Positions 1 through 8,648 are shown, counted from the stretch's first letter. The stretch is DNA of 56,126 bases from Candidatus Alcium sp. F082 (GCA_001543395.1 LPNG01000021.1:1-56126); one strand, 5' to 3'. Numbers and translations: made by a program. Notes: a model not told the origin generated them from the sequence alone.

Positions 1-729
1 TTGCGCAACCCCAAGCTGAAAATGAACGACAAGCTGATGAAGTTCGACACGGTGGTGGCCAATCCTCCTTTCAGCCTCGACAAATGGGGTGCCGAGGAGG
101 CCGCCTCCGACCCTTACAACCGTTTCTGGCGCGGCATCCCGCCTAAGAGCAAGGGCGACTGGGCCTTCATCAGCCACATGTTGGAAGTGGCCGACGACCA
201 AAACGGCAAAGTAGGCGTCATCATCCCTCACGGCGTGCTGTTTCGTGGCGGCAGCGAAGGCAAGATTCGCCAGTATATTCTTGAAAACGAGCACACTTTA
301 GAGGCCGTCATCGGTTTGCCTGCCAACCTCTTTTATGGCACAGGCATCCCTGCCGCCATTGCCATCTTCCGCAAGGGGCGAGGCTCGGAGAACGTGCTGT
401 TCATCGATGGCAGCCGCGAATACGAGAACGGCAAGAACCAGAACAAGCTCCGTCCCGAGGACATCGAACACATCGTGGGCATCTACCGCAAATTCGCCGA
501 TGGCGAGTTGCAGCCTGGCGTAGTGGAAGACAAATACGCCTACGTGGCCACCCCCAACGAAATCCGTGAGAACGACTTCAACCTCAACATCCCGCGTTAT
601 GTGGACACCTACGAGGAAGAAGCCGAAATCGACATCCCGGCTGTGCAGAAAGAGATTGAGCTGCTGGAAACGGAGCTGGCCGAGGTACAGGGGAAAATGA
701 AAGAGTTTTTGAAGGAGTTGGGGTATTAA
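1..729 (+). CDS. hsdM: Type I restriction-modification DNA methyltransferase subunit HsdM, C-terminal part
   Basis: This is the C-terminal portion of the N6-adenine methyltransferase of a type I restriction-modification complex; the frame is open at base 1, so the start lies upstream and the TTG at 1 is not a real start. The catalytic motif IV NPPF is visible in the stretch VVANPPFSLDKWG, near visible residue 20, where it flips and binds the target adenine. The following sequence (GVLFRGGSEGKIR, and GTGIPAAIAIFRKG) is typical of HsdM. The last 40 residues are charged and helical, consistent with contact to HsdS. dinD, hsdS, a HAD gene and hsdR follow on the same strand. The S-adenosylmethionine-binding motif I is outside the window. 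Confidence 0.93.
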   Translation: MRNPKLKMNDKLMKFDTVVANPPFSLDKWGAEEAASDPYNRFWRGIPPKSKGDWAFISHMLEVADDQNGKVGVIIPHGVLFRGGSEGKIRQYILENEHTLEAVIGLPANLFYGTGIPAAIAIFRKGRGSENVLFIDGSREYENGKNQNKLRPEDIEHIVGIYRKFADGELQPGVVEDKYAYVATPNEIRENDFNLNIPRYVDTYEEEAEIDIPAVQKEIELLETELAEVQGKMKEFLKELGY

Positions 730-734
730 CATAG

Positions 735-758
735 CATTCCGAGGAATACCTCGAAATG
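735..758. repeat. Imperfect palindrome upstream of dinD
   Basis: The arms CATTCCGAGG (735-744) and CCTCGAAATG (749-758) are complementary at 9 of 10 positions around a 4-base centre. The palindrome lies 35-59 bases before the dinD start. It closely matches a perfect palindrome inside dinD at 985-1010, so a regulator-binding site is plausible but unproven. Read as protein, this region also resembles the DinD sequence around that site, so a fragment of an old dinD copy is the alternative. Confidence 0.6.
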
Positions 759-793
759 GTCAAAACAGAATTATCATAAAAACACGTATCTAT

Positions 794-1657
794 ATGAGCA
801 AAAGACTAACAAAAAAGACAATGTCATTGTTTGAGAGCATCAAGCATTTTGACGAAAATGGTACCGAGTATTGGACAGCACGGAGCCTTTGGAAAATTCT
901 AGAATACACTGAATACAGACACTTCCTGCCCGTTATTGAGAAAGCAAAAATCGCTTGTGAAAACAGTGGTCAAAGAATAGAGAACCATTTCGAGGATATC
1001 CTCGAAATGGTTGAAATCGGCTCTGGAGCAGAACGCCCTGTGGAATCGGTCAAACTATCCAGGTACGCCTGTTATCTGATCTTACAAAACGCAGACCCCA
1101 GCAAAACGATTGTAGCGCAGGGACAAACCTATTTTGCCATTCAGACTCGTATTGCTGAAGTTCAACAGATGAAGGAATACCAAGAACTATCTGATGAAGA
1201 AGAGAAACGTTTGTTCCTTCGTACAGAACTCCAAAAACACAATTCACAATTAGCCAATGCAGCCAAAGACGCTGGAGTGATAGACTCCAGAGACTATGCT
1301 ATTTTCCAAAATTATGGTTATCAAGGTCTTTATGGTGGAATGACGGCAAAAGACATACATGCCAAAAAAGGATTGAAGAAGAGTCAAAAGATATTAGACC
1401 ACATGGGAAGTACAGAATTGGCCGCCAACTTGTTCCGAGCCACTCAAACGGAAGAAAAACTTCGGCGAGAAAATATCAAAGGAAAACAAAAAGCCAACAT
1501 GACCCACTATGAGGTTGGTGCAAAAGTACGCCAAACCATTAAAGAACTGGGGGGAACCATGCCAGAAGATCTTCCAACCGTGGAAAACATAAAACAAATC
1601 GAAAAGAAAAAGAAACAAAAACAGTTGAAATCCAAGAAAAAAGAGGCTGATGAATAA
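794..1657 (+). CDS. dinD: DNA damage-inducible protein DinD-like, embedded in the hsd operon
   Basis: The 287-residue protein matches the DinD family: an N-terminal BRO/antirepressor-like region (SLFESIKHFDENGTEYW, then SARSL-type WTARSLWKIL and KLSRYACYLI) and a C-terminal half with the family phrases FAIQTR, DYAIFQNYGYQGLY and MGSTELAANLFRATQTEEKL. E. coli DinD is SOS-induced and inhibits RecA filament activity; whether this one does is inferred only from family membership. The C-terminus is a run of Lys-rich repeats. It lies between hsdM and hsdS, 12 bases ahead of hsdS, so it is likely co-transcribed. DinD-like genes do occur as passengers in type I systems. A perfect 26-base palindrome sits inside the coding region at 985-1010. 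Confidence 0.85.
   Translation: MSKRLTKKTMSLFESIKHFDENGTEYWTARSLWKILEYTEYRHFLPVIEKAKIACENSGQRIENHFEDILEMVEIGSGAERPVESVKLSRYACYLILQNADPSKTIVAQGQTYFAIQTRIAEVQQMKEYQELSDEEEKRLFLRTELQKHNSQLANAAKDAGVIDSRDYAIFQNYGYQGLYGGMTAKDIHAKKGLKKSQKILDHMGSTELAANLFRATQTEEKLRRENIKGKQKANMTHYEVGAKVRQTIKELGGTMPEDLPTVENIKQIEKKKKQKQLKSKKKEADE
985..1010. repeat. Perfect 26-base palindrome inside dinD
   Basis: Arms CCATTTCGAGG (985-995) and CCTCGAAATGG (1000-1010) are exact reverse complements, and the central ATAT is itself self-complementary, so the full 26 bases are a perfect dyad. It encodes the residues HFEDILEMV of DinD. A near copy lies at 735-758, 250 bases upstream. A binding site that permits looping, or a hairpin in the mRNA, are both possible. 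Confidence 0.75.
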
Positions 1658-1669
1658 CGCATAAGGATT

Positions 1670-2974
1670 ATGAACGACAACCAACATATCCCCTCCGGCT
1701 ACAAGCCCTCGCCCCTTGGTCCCATTCCTGAAGACTGGGAAGTGAAGAGACTAGGAGAAGTGTGCACTTTCTTGAGTACCAATACATTATCACGCAATCA
1801 ACTTAATGATACGAATGGTGAAGTTCGAAATATTCATTATGGAGATGTTCTTATAAAATATCCCTCAATTATTGATGTCCGAAAACAATCTATTCCATTC
1901 GTAAATCAAGAAGATTACAAAGAATCGATGAATGATTTTATCGAGGATGGTGATGTTGTACTGGCGGATACCGCAGAAGACGAAACAGTTGGAAAAGCAT
2001 GTGAAATAGCCAATGTTGGTTCAGAAAAAATACTTTCCGGACTTCATACAATGTTGATTCGCCCTCAAAAAGGGTTATTTTCCCCTTGGTTTTTAGGCTA
2101 TCAAGTTAATTCTGTTTCATACCGAAAACAATTAAATGCTCTAGTACAAGGTATAAAAGTATGTTCATTAGGAAAGCAGGCAATCGCTAACACTTACTTC
2201 GCCATCCCCCCTTTCCACGAGCAGCAAAGCATCGTCTCCGTCCTTTCCCTTTGGGACACCGCCATAGCCAAGCAGACCGCCCTGATAGAGCAACTCACCC
2301 TGCGCAAGCGCGGCCTTATGCAGCAACTGCTCACTGGGAAGAAGCGGCTGAAAGGGTTTGGAGGGGAGTGGAAGGATGTGAGGCTGGGAGAGATTGGCAC
2401 CGCATATGGTGGTTTGGTAAATAAAAACAAAGAAGATTTTGAAAATGGAAACGCTCTGTTTATCACATATATGAATGTGTTTTCAAATGGAAAAATAGAC
2501 ATTAACACCCTAGGTCAAGTTCGAATTTTGCCATCAGAAAAGCAAGAGCAAGTACAATATGGAGATATTTTCTTTACAGTCTCTTCAGAAACCCCTGAAG
2601 AAGTGGGTATGGCTTCAGTGTTACTAAATGAAGTTCAAAATACTTATTTGAATAGTTTTTGCTTTGGGTATAGATTGAATGATTTTAAATCTATAATTCC
2701 TGTATATGCATCATATCTTTTCCGTGGCGATGATTTCAGAAAGAAAATGTACAAAATTGCTCAAGGGTCTACAAGGTTCAATATTTCAAAAACTGAAGTT
2801 TTGAATATGAGAATTACAATTCCATCAATTGAAGAACAAAACACTATTGCCTCGGTGTTGGTCAATGTCGACAAAGAAATCGAGATACAAAAACAAAAAC
2901 TGGCGGCCATGCAGGCGCAGAAGAAGGGGCTGATGCAGGTGCTGCTGACGGGGAAGAAAAGAATAAATAAATAA
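1670..2974 (+). CDS. hsdS: Type I restriction-modification specificity subunit HsdS
   Basis: HsdS gives the complex its bipartite DNA target. The 434-residue protein has two target recognition domains (about residues 15-190 and 228-395), each followed by a conserved helical spacer: residues about 191-227 ending GLMQQLLTGKKRLKGF and residues about 397-434 ending GLMQVLLTGKKRINK. The spacers are near copies, giving the usual pseudo-symmetric half-subunit repeat. The start ATG at 1670 follows dinD by 12 bases. The recognition domains are visibly AT-rich while the spacers are GC-rich like the rest of the window, a base-composition mosaic typical of domains exchanged by recombination. The target sequence cannot be predicted here. 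Confidence 0.95.
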   Translation: MNDNQHIPSGYKPSPLGPIPEDWEVKRLGEVCTFLSTNTLSRNQLNDTNGEVRNIHYGDVLIKYPSIIDVRKQSIPFVNQEDYKESMNDFIEDGDVVLADTAEDETVGKACEIANVGSEKILSGLHTMLIRPQKGLFSPWFLGYQVNSVSYRKQLNALVQGIKVCSLGKQAIANTYFAIPPFHEQQSIVSVLSLWDTAIAKQTALIEQLTLRKRGLMQQLLTGKKRLKGFGGEWKDVRLGEIGTAYGGLVNKNKEDFENGNALFITYMNVFSNGKIDINTLGQVRILPSEKQEQVQYGDIFFTVSSETPEEVGMASVLLNEVQNTYLNSFCFGYRLNDFKSIIPVYASYLFRGDDFRKKMYKIAQGSTRFNISKTEVLNMRITIPSIEEQNTIASVLVNVDKEIEIQKQKLAAMQAQKKGLMQVLLTGKKRINK

Positions 2975-2977
2975 AAT

Positions 2978-2984
2978 AAGGAGG
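2978..2984 (+). promoter_or_regulatory. Strong Shine-Dalgarno site of the HAD gene
   Basis: AAGGAGG ends 8 bases before the ATG at 2993. Such strong sites are rare in this window, as in Bacteroidota generally. It fixes the start and suggests the HAD gene arrived with its own translation signal. Confidence 0.7.
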
Positions 2985-2992
2985 ATGTAATC

Positions 2993-3859
2993 ATGCCGAA
3001 AAAGAAACCCATTGTAGCGTTAATCTATGATTTTGATGGAACTTTATCGCCATTAAATATGCAAGAGTATGATTTCCTCAAGGCAATAGGAATCAAGAAC
3101 AAAGCTGCCTTTTGGAAAGAAAACAATGAACTAATTAAAGAACACGAGGCCAGTAACATTCTTTGTTATATGAAACTAATGATTGATAAAGCTCGTGCCG
3201 CAAAAGTTAGCATAAAACGAGAACAATTTGTCAATTTCGGGAAAAGCATCGAATTGTACAAAGGAGTTGAAGAATGGTTTGATTTGATTAACCAAATTGG
3301 AAAAGAGGAAGGCGTTACAATTCAACATTTTATAAACTCCTCTGGACTAAAAGAGATGATAGAGGGAACAAAAATCGGCAAGAAATTCAAACAAATCTAT
3401 GCCTGTTCATTTATGTATGAGGATGGTGTTGCGGTATGGCCTGCCGTTGCTGTAGATTTTACAACAAAGACCCAATTTCTCTTTATGATCAACAAAGGAA
3501 TTTCTTCTATTACAGAAAACTATAAAGTCAACCAATACATAGAAGAATCCATGCGCCCCATCCCTTTTAATCAAATGATTTATTTCGGCGATGGAGAAAC
3601 TGATATTCCTTGTATGAAATTGATAAAACAGCAAGGGGGCAATTCGATTGCAGTATATAAGCCAAGGGACAAAAAGAAGAAAAAGGGGGCGGAAAAACTT
3701 GTACATGACAGAAGGGTTAATTTTGCATGTGCTGCTGATTATACAAAAGGCGGAGAAATATATACCATCGTAGAGTCTATCATCAAACAAATAAAAAACA
3801 ACTTCGATTTCGCTCAATTACAAGAAAAAAACCGAAAGAAATTTGATAAAGAAGAATAA
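2993..3859 (+). CDS. HAD-superfamily phosphatase inside the type I restriction locus
   Basis: The 288-residue protein has the HAD nucleophile motif DFDGTL near residues 13-18 (aspartate nucleophile plus acid/base) and the metal-binding motif IV GDGETD near residue 200, with a helical cap insertion between them. This predicts a Mg2+-dependent phosphatase or phosphotransferase; the substrate is unknown, and the general form recalls phosphoserine-phosphatase-like HADs. It lies between hsdS and hsdR on the same strand, is clearly more AT-rich than hsdR, and has a strong Shine-Dalgarno site. This suggests a separately acquired cargo gene. A role in restriction, for example nucleotide or end processing, is only an inference from position. 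Confidence 0.8.
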   Translation: MPKKKPIVALIYDFDGTLSPLNMQEYDFLKAIGIKNKAAFWKENNELIKEHEASNILCYMKLMIDKARAAKVSIKREQFVNFGKSIELYKGVEEWFDLINQIGKEEGVTIQHFINSSGLKEMIEGTKIGKKFKQIYACSFMYEDGVAVWPAVAVDFTTKTQFLFMINKGISSITENYKVNQYIEESMRPIPFNQMIYFGDGETDIPCMKLIKQQGGNSIAVYKPRDKKKKKGAEKLVHDRRVNFACAADYTKGGEIYTIVESIIKQIKNNFDFAQLQEKNRKKFDKEE

Positions 3860-3883
3860 AACCTGTTGAAGAATAAAAGTCAT

Positions 3884-4008
3884 CTTAGTCACTCATCTTA
3901 GTCACTAACCAAGAAAAAGTGACTAAGTAAATAATTAAATAATTGATAATAAAAATATTAGCAATAAATAACTTAGTCACTCATCTTGGTCACAAAAAAG
4001 TGACAAAG
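3884..4008. repeat. Duplicated direct/inverted repeat module upstream of hsdR
   Basis: CTTAGTCAC occurs at 3884-3892, 3897-3905 and 3972-3980, with CTTGGTCAC at 3985-3993. Inverse copies are GTGACTAAG at 3919-3927 and GTGACAAAG at 4000-4008. The arrangement is therefore two modules, each made of two direct copies 13 bases apart followed by one inverted copy, and the modules are 88 bases apart. In module 1 the second and third elements form a perfect 9-bp stem with a 13-base loop. The 172-base gap between the HAD gene and hsdR is very AT-rich and contains no gene. It is the natural place for hsdR control. Confidence 0.75.
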
Positions 4009-4031
4009 TAGTTGTTCAAACAAGTTGTATC

Positions 4032-7000
4032 ATGAGTCTCATCTCCTTCAAAGAAAACGATATCAGCCAAATCCCGGCACTGGAGCTGCTGCAAAAGCTA
4101 GGCTACCAATACCTCTCACCAGAAGAGGCCTTGGAAATGCGTGGCGGCAAGACCTCCAACGTATTATTGGAAGATGTTCTGCGGCGGCAATTGCGTGCGC
4201 TGAACTCCATCCGCATCGGCAGCCACAGCGAGGCACGCTTCTCGGAGCAAAACATCGAGAACGGCGTCATCGCCATGCGCAACGTACCCATGGAAGGTGG
4301 CTACCTCAGCGGTAACGAGGCGGTGTATAACATGCTCACCCTCGGCAAGGCCTTCGAACAGAGCATCGACGGCGACAAAAAGAGCTACACTATGCGCTAC
4401 ATCGACTGGCAACACCCCGAGAACAACGTCTATCAAGTTACCGAGGAGTTTGCCGTCACACGTTCTGGTTCCAGCGACACCTATCGCCCTGACATTGTAC
4501 TCTTCGTGAATGGCATCCCGCTAGTCATCATTGAATGCAAACGCCCCGACATCAAAGGCGCCGAGGAGCAAGCCATTTCGCAACACCTGCGCAACCAAAA
4601 AGACGACGGCATCCGTAGCCTCTATGTCTACAGTGCCCTGCTTTTGTCCATCGGCAACAGTTTCGGCAGCTATGCCACCACGGGATCGGCCGCCCAGTTC
4701 TGGAGCAAATGGCATGAGATGTTCATCAACAAAGAGGCAGAGATGGCGTATCACAAGCGGTTGCTGGAACTGGTCAACGAGGGTCGCGAGGAAATGCGCG
4801 CCCCCACCCTGCAAGACGAATACCTCTACAACCTCTGTCGTCCCGAGCGCCTACTGGAACTCATTTTCCACTTCACCATTTTCGACGCCGGCATCAAGAA
4901 ACTGGCTCGCTATCAGCAGTTTTTCACCGTGAAAGAAACCGTCGAACGCGTGAAGTCTATCGAAGCCGGGCACCGAAACGGAGGTGTGGTATGGCATACC
5001 CAAGGTAGCGGCAAGTCGCTGACCATGGTAATGCTGGCCCAGAAAATTGCACAAGAGCCCAGCATCCACAACCCGCGCATCGTGCTGGTCACCGACCGAA
5101 CCGACTTGGACGACCAAATCACCAAGACCTTCCGCAAATGCGGCAAACAGGTGGAGAACGCCACCACAGGCAAAAGGCTGGTGGAACTGCTGGAGAGTGA
5201 TACCGATGCCGTCATCACCACCGTCATCAACAAGTTTGCCACGGCCATCAAAAAAATCAAGCAACCCCTCACCGACCCCAATATCTTCATCCTGATCGAC
5301 GAGGCACACCGCAGCCAATACAAGGAACTGGCCATACAGATGAACCGCGTGCTACCCAACGCTTGCAAGATTGCCTTTACCGGTACGCCTTTGATGAAGA
5401 AAGACAAAAACACAGCCCTGACCTTTGGCGGCATCATCAAACCCGTCTATACGGTCAAGCAAGCTGTTGACGACAAGGCCGTTGTGCCGCTGCTCTACGA
5501 AGGACGCCTCTCGCCTCAAACAGTGAGCGAAGGCCCCATCGACAATTTCTTCAGCCAAGCCTGCGAAGACCTCACCTACGAACAGTCCACCGACCTGAAG
5601 AAGAAATTCTCGCGTACCGACATCCTTAACCAAACCGAGCAACGCATCTTCTCCATCGCCTCCGACATTTCCGACCATTTCTCGAAAAACTGGCAAGGCA
5701 CAGGATTCAAAGCCATGCTGGTAACGCCCATCAAACGCGTGGCCATCTTATACAAAAAGTATCTAGACGAGATTGGGAAAGTATCGTCGGAAGTGCTCAT
5801 TACCGCACCGGATGACCGCGAAGGCGAAGAGATTGCCTACGGAGGTACGCCACAAGAAGTAAAAGCGTTCTGGAAACAAATGATGGACGAGCACGGAACT
5901 CCTGCCAAATACCAGGAGAATCTCATCTCGAGGTTCAAAAACCAAGAGTTTCCAGAAATCATGATTGTTGTGGACAAGTTGCTCACTGGATTCGACGAGC
6001 CCAAAGTGGCTATCATGTACCTCGACCGCAACCTCAAAGGCCATACCCTGCTGCAAGCCGTTGCGCGCGTAAACCGTACTTGCGAAGGGAAAGACTACGG
6101 TTATATCATTGACTATTACGGCGTGTTGAGGGAGCTGGACGATGCTTTGAGCATCTACTCCGAATACGACGAGGACGACCGAGAGGTGTTCCGCGACACC
6201 TTGGTGCCTGTGATTGACAAAATCGCCGAGCTGCCCCAACGATACAACGACTTGTGGGACATGTTCAAGACCATCCCTAACAAGCGCGACTTGGAAGCCT
6301 ACGCCCAATCGCTGCGTTTGGAAGACCGACGTCACGAGTTTTACGACCGACTCACTGCGTATTCTTCGGTGTTGCAACTGGCCTTATCCACAATGGAATT
6401 CCATGAGAATACCGACGAAAAAACCATACAACGCTATAAAGACGACCTGAACATGTTCGCCAAGCTGCGCACTGCCGTGCAGCTCCGTTATTCCGACACC
6501 ATCGATTACAAGAAATACGAAGCCCGCATCGAAAAACTCATCAACCATCATGTGGAGAGCGATGCCGTAAGGGTCATCACTAACCTCGTCAACATCTTCG
6601 ACAAAGAGAACTTCCAAAAGGAAGTGGATAGCGTGATGGGCACTGCCGCCAAGGCCGACACCATCGCCACACGCACTTCAAAATACATCCGTGAAAACAT
6701 GGACTCCGATCCGGCGTTTTACAAGAAATTCTCCCAACTCATCAAGGAAGCCATCGAACTCTATGAACAAGGGCGATTGACCGACAATGAATATTTGGAG
6801 AAAATGATGCAATACAAAGAAGACGTACTCAACCACACGGATAGCGAACTCCCCACTGAACTGGAGCACAACAACGCGGCAAAAGCCTATTTTGGTATTG
6901 CTTTGGAGAACTACAAGCGACTCTTCCCCGACATGCCCGTCCGAGATATGGCTTTGGAAACCACTCGTGCCTTCGATGAAATCATTCGCAAGACAGTCAT

Positions 7001-7184
7001 TGTCGACGGCTCTGTCCTAGTGGACTGGCAATCGAAAAGCGACATCATCGGCCGTTTGAAAATCGAACTGGAAGACGAGCTCATTGACAACATCAAACGC
7101 AAATACGGCTTGAATTTCGCATTCAGCGATATGGACATCATCATTGACGGCTGCGTCGACGTGGCAAAAATCTGGATCCGATGA
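4032..7184 (+). CDS. hsdR: Type I restriction enzyme endonuclease/translocase subunit HsdR
   Basis: HsdR is the ATP-driven DNA translocase and nuclease of the type I complex. The 1050-residue protein has full family length. The PD-(D/E)xK nuclease core is visible as D154 in RPDIVLF and E168-C-K170 in IIECKRP. The superfamily 2 helicase motor has Walker A GSGKS with K328 and Walker B DEAH at residues 423-426, followed by TGTPL (motif III) and the RVNR motif VI region; the C-terminal third is helical and contacts HsdM/HsdS. All key residues are intact, so restriction should be active. The ATG at 4032 follows the repeat module at 3884-4008. The stop overlaps the next gene by ATGA. Confidence 0.96.
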   Translation: MSLISFKENDISQIPALELLQKLGYQYLSPEEALEMRGGKTSNVLLEDVLRRQLRALNSIRIGSHSEARFSEQNIENGVIAMRNVPMEGGYLSGNEAVYNMLTLGKAFEQSIDGDKKSYTMRYIDWQHPENNVYQVTEEFAVTRSGSSDTYRPDIVLFVNGIPLVIIECKRPDIKGAEEQAISQHLRNQKDDGIRSLYVYSALLLSIGNSFGSYATTGSAAQFWSKWHEMFINKEAEMAYHKRLLELVNEGREEMRAPTLQDEYLYNLCRPERLLELIFHFTIFDAGIKKLARYQQFFTVKETVERVKSIEAGHRNGGVVWHTQGSGKSLTMVMLAQKIAQEPSIHNPRIVLVTDRTDLDDQITKTFRKCGKQVENATTGKRLVELLESDTDAVITTVINKFATAIKKIKQPLTDPNIFILIDEAHRSQYKELAIQMNRVLPNACKIAFTGTPLMKKDKNTALTFGGIIKPVYTVKQAVDDKAVVPLLYEGRLSPQTVSEGPIDNFFSQACEDLTYEQSTDLKKKFSRTDILNQTEQRIFSIASDISDHFSKNWQGTGFKAMLVTPIKRVAILYKKYLDEIGKVSSEVLITAPDDREGEEIAYGGTPQEVKAFWKQMMDEHGTPAKYQENLISRFKNQEFPEIMIVVDKLLTGFDEPKVAIMYLDRNLKGHTLLQAVARVNRTCEGKDYGYIIDYYGVLRELDDALSIYSEYDEDDREVFRDTLVPVIDKIAELPQRYNDLWDMFKTIPNKRDLEAYAQSLRLEDRRHEFYDRLTAYSSVLQLALSTMEFHENTDEKTIQRYKDDLNMFAKLRTAVQLRYSDTIDYKKYEARIEKLINHHVESDAVRVITNLVNIFDKENFQKEVDSVMGTAAKADTIATRTSKYIRENMDSDPAFYKKFSQLIKEAIELYEQGRLTDNEYLEKMMQYKEDVLNHTDSELPTELEHNNAAKAYFGIALENYKRLFPDMPVRDMALETTRAFDEIIRKTVIVDGSVLVDWQSKSDIIGRLKIELEDELIDNIKRKYGLNFAFSDMDIIIDGCVDVAKIWIR

Positions 7185-7879
7185 CAAAAGACAGCATCCA
7201 ATACGGTGCCACCCTTATCGAATATGACATCGATTTTGTCGATCGAAAAACACTTGGCATCAAGGTTCTTCCCGATGGCACCGTTTCCTTGAAAGCACCT
7301 ATCAATGCAACGCTTGATGACATCCGAAACAAAGTGCATCACAGAGCCGCTTGGATTCTCCGTCAGAAGCGCTATTTTGAATCTTTTGGCACTCCGACTA
7401 CCGAAAGACAATACATCAGTGGCGAATCGCATCTCTATCTGGGACGGCAATATATGTTGAGAATCAAGGAAGGAGAGCGCAATGCGGTTCATTACCAAAA
7501 CAACATCTTGGAGGTCGTTTGCCAAAACAAAAAAGAGGCAGGCAGAGTGCTTCAACTATGGTATCTGGAACGGGCACAGATCAAGTTTCCGGAATATGCC
7601 AAGCCCATCATAGAGCAATTTGTAGCTTATGGAGTACAGCCGAAAAGCGTAGGCATAAGAAAAATGGAAAAGCGATGGGGCTATTGCACTACTGACGGCA
7701 ACATCTACTTGAATCCCAGACTCATCTGCGCACCCAGGTGCTGCATAGAATACGTCATCACCCATGAGTTGTGCCATCTGGTACATCGCAACCACACCAA
7801 AGAATTCTATGCCCTATTGAGCAAAGAAATGCCACATTGGGAAAAATGGAAGAACAAATTGGAGCGAATGATGATTTAA
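7181..7879 (+). CDS. YgjP/SprT-like zinc metalloprotease (DUF45) coupled to hsdR
   Basis: The 232-residue protein belongs to the YgjP-like DUF45 family of predicted zinc-dependent proteases. The active-site motif HELCH is at residues 195-199 (H195 and H199 bind zinc, E196 is catalytic), and H205 in RNHTKEF is the third ligand. It overlaps the hsdR stop by 4 bases (ATGA), so it is translationally coupled. Family members frequently neighbour hsdR, which suggests a role linked to restriction, such as control of HsdR level, but no substrate can be read from sequence. It ends the operon; the next gene is convergent. Confidence 0.87.
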   Translation: MTKDSIQYGATLIEYDIDFVDRKTLGIKVLPDGTVSLKAPINATLDDIRNKVHHRAAWILRQKRYFESFGTPTTERQYISGESHLYLGRQYMLRIKEGERNAVHYQNNILEVVCQNKKEAGRVLQLWYLERAQIKFPEYAKPIIEQFVAYGVQPKSVGIRKMEKRWGYCTTDGNIYLNPRLICAPRCCIEYVITHELCHLVHRNHTKEFYALLSKEMPHWEKWKNKLERMMI

Positions 7880-7883
7880 AGCC

Positions 7884-8639
7884 TCATACTAACCTTAGAA
7901 TCTCCCCAATAATCGCCCTCGAATACGCATTCGCCACCTCAACGATAAACTTGTTGAAATCGACACGTGCATTGTGGTCGGCTGTGTCGCTGATGGTACG
8001 AATGACCGTGAATGGGACATTAAACTCCAAGCACACCTGCGCCACAGCAGCGCCTTCCATTTCAACACAGAGCACATCGGGCAGCAACCCGAGGATTTCC
8101 TCGCGTTTCTCGTTGCTGTTGACAAACTGGTCGCCGCTGGCAATATCGCCGAAATACAAGCTTGGAGCCAAATTGAACTCCTTCACGGCTTCCTCACCCA
8201 CCATATTCTCCACGCCTTTGTTCAACAGATTCGTCACGGCTTTGCCTGCAAGTTCGGTCAGCTCGGGGTCGCTATCAACATAAACACGATTAAGCAAAGG
8301 CAGTTCGAAACGCGAAATCATGGGGCGCGCATCGAGGTCGTGCTGTACGAGCCGTTTTGAAATCACAATGTCACCCACCTTGAGGCCGTCGGCCAAGGCT
8401 CCTGCCGTGCCGATAAAAATCAGATCCGTCACGGCAAACTCTTGAATTAATAAAGTAGCGGTGATGGTGGCGGCCACCTTGCCCCATTTGGAGAAAGCCA
8501 CCACGCAACGCACATTGCCGATTTTGCCCACCACAAACTCGCGGTTGGCGATTTTTACGATGGTCTTTTCCGTCAACAGGGCTTTCACTTCGTCGATTTC
8601 CTGCGCCATGGCGCCGAGTATGCCTATATTTCTCATCAT
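7884..8639 (-). CDS. mtnN: 5'-methylthioadenosine/S-adenosylhomocysteine nucleosidase
   Basis: The enzyme hydrolyses the glycosidic bond of methylthioadenosine and S-adenosylhomocysteine, giving adenine and a thioribose or ribosyl-homocysteine, and so recycles the products of SAM-dependent reactions such as the methylation by HsdM. The N-terminus RNIGILGAMAQEIDEV, the GTAGAL nucleoside-binding loop, the VEMEGAAVAQV substrate motif and the RTISDTAD motif with its catalytic Asp are all present. The start is placed at the ATG-ATG pair at 8639/8636 because a -7 element (8658-8665) overlaps the more upstream start. Length is about 250, slightly above the E. coli enzyme. Its stop is 4 bases from the metalloprotease gene, which it converges on. 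Confidence 0.95.
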   Translation of the reverse strand: MMRNIGILGAMAQEIDEVKALLTEKTIVKIANREFVVGKIGNVRCVVAFSKWGKVAATITATLLIQEFAVTDLIFIGTAGALADGLKVGDIVISKRLVQHDLDARPMISRFELPLLNRVYVDSDPELTELAGKAVTNLLNKGVENMVGEEAVKEFNLAPSLYFGDIASGDQFVNSNEKREEILGLLPDVLCVEMEGAAVAQVCLEFNVPFTVIRTISDTADHNARVDFNKFIVEVANAYSRAIIGEILRLV

Positions 8640-8648
8640 GTGTATTAT

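Noticed and set aside
735-779. Short dinD-like gene fragment upstream of dinD
   Set aside because: The frame reads SEEYLEMVKTELS, like DinD FEDILEMVEIGSG, but nearly all similarity comes from the shared palindrome; it is kept as a palindrome with the fragment as an alternative.
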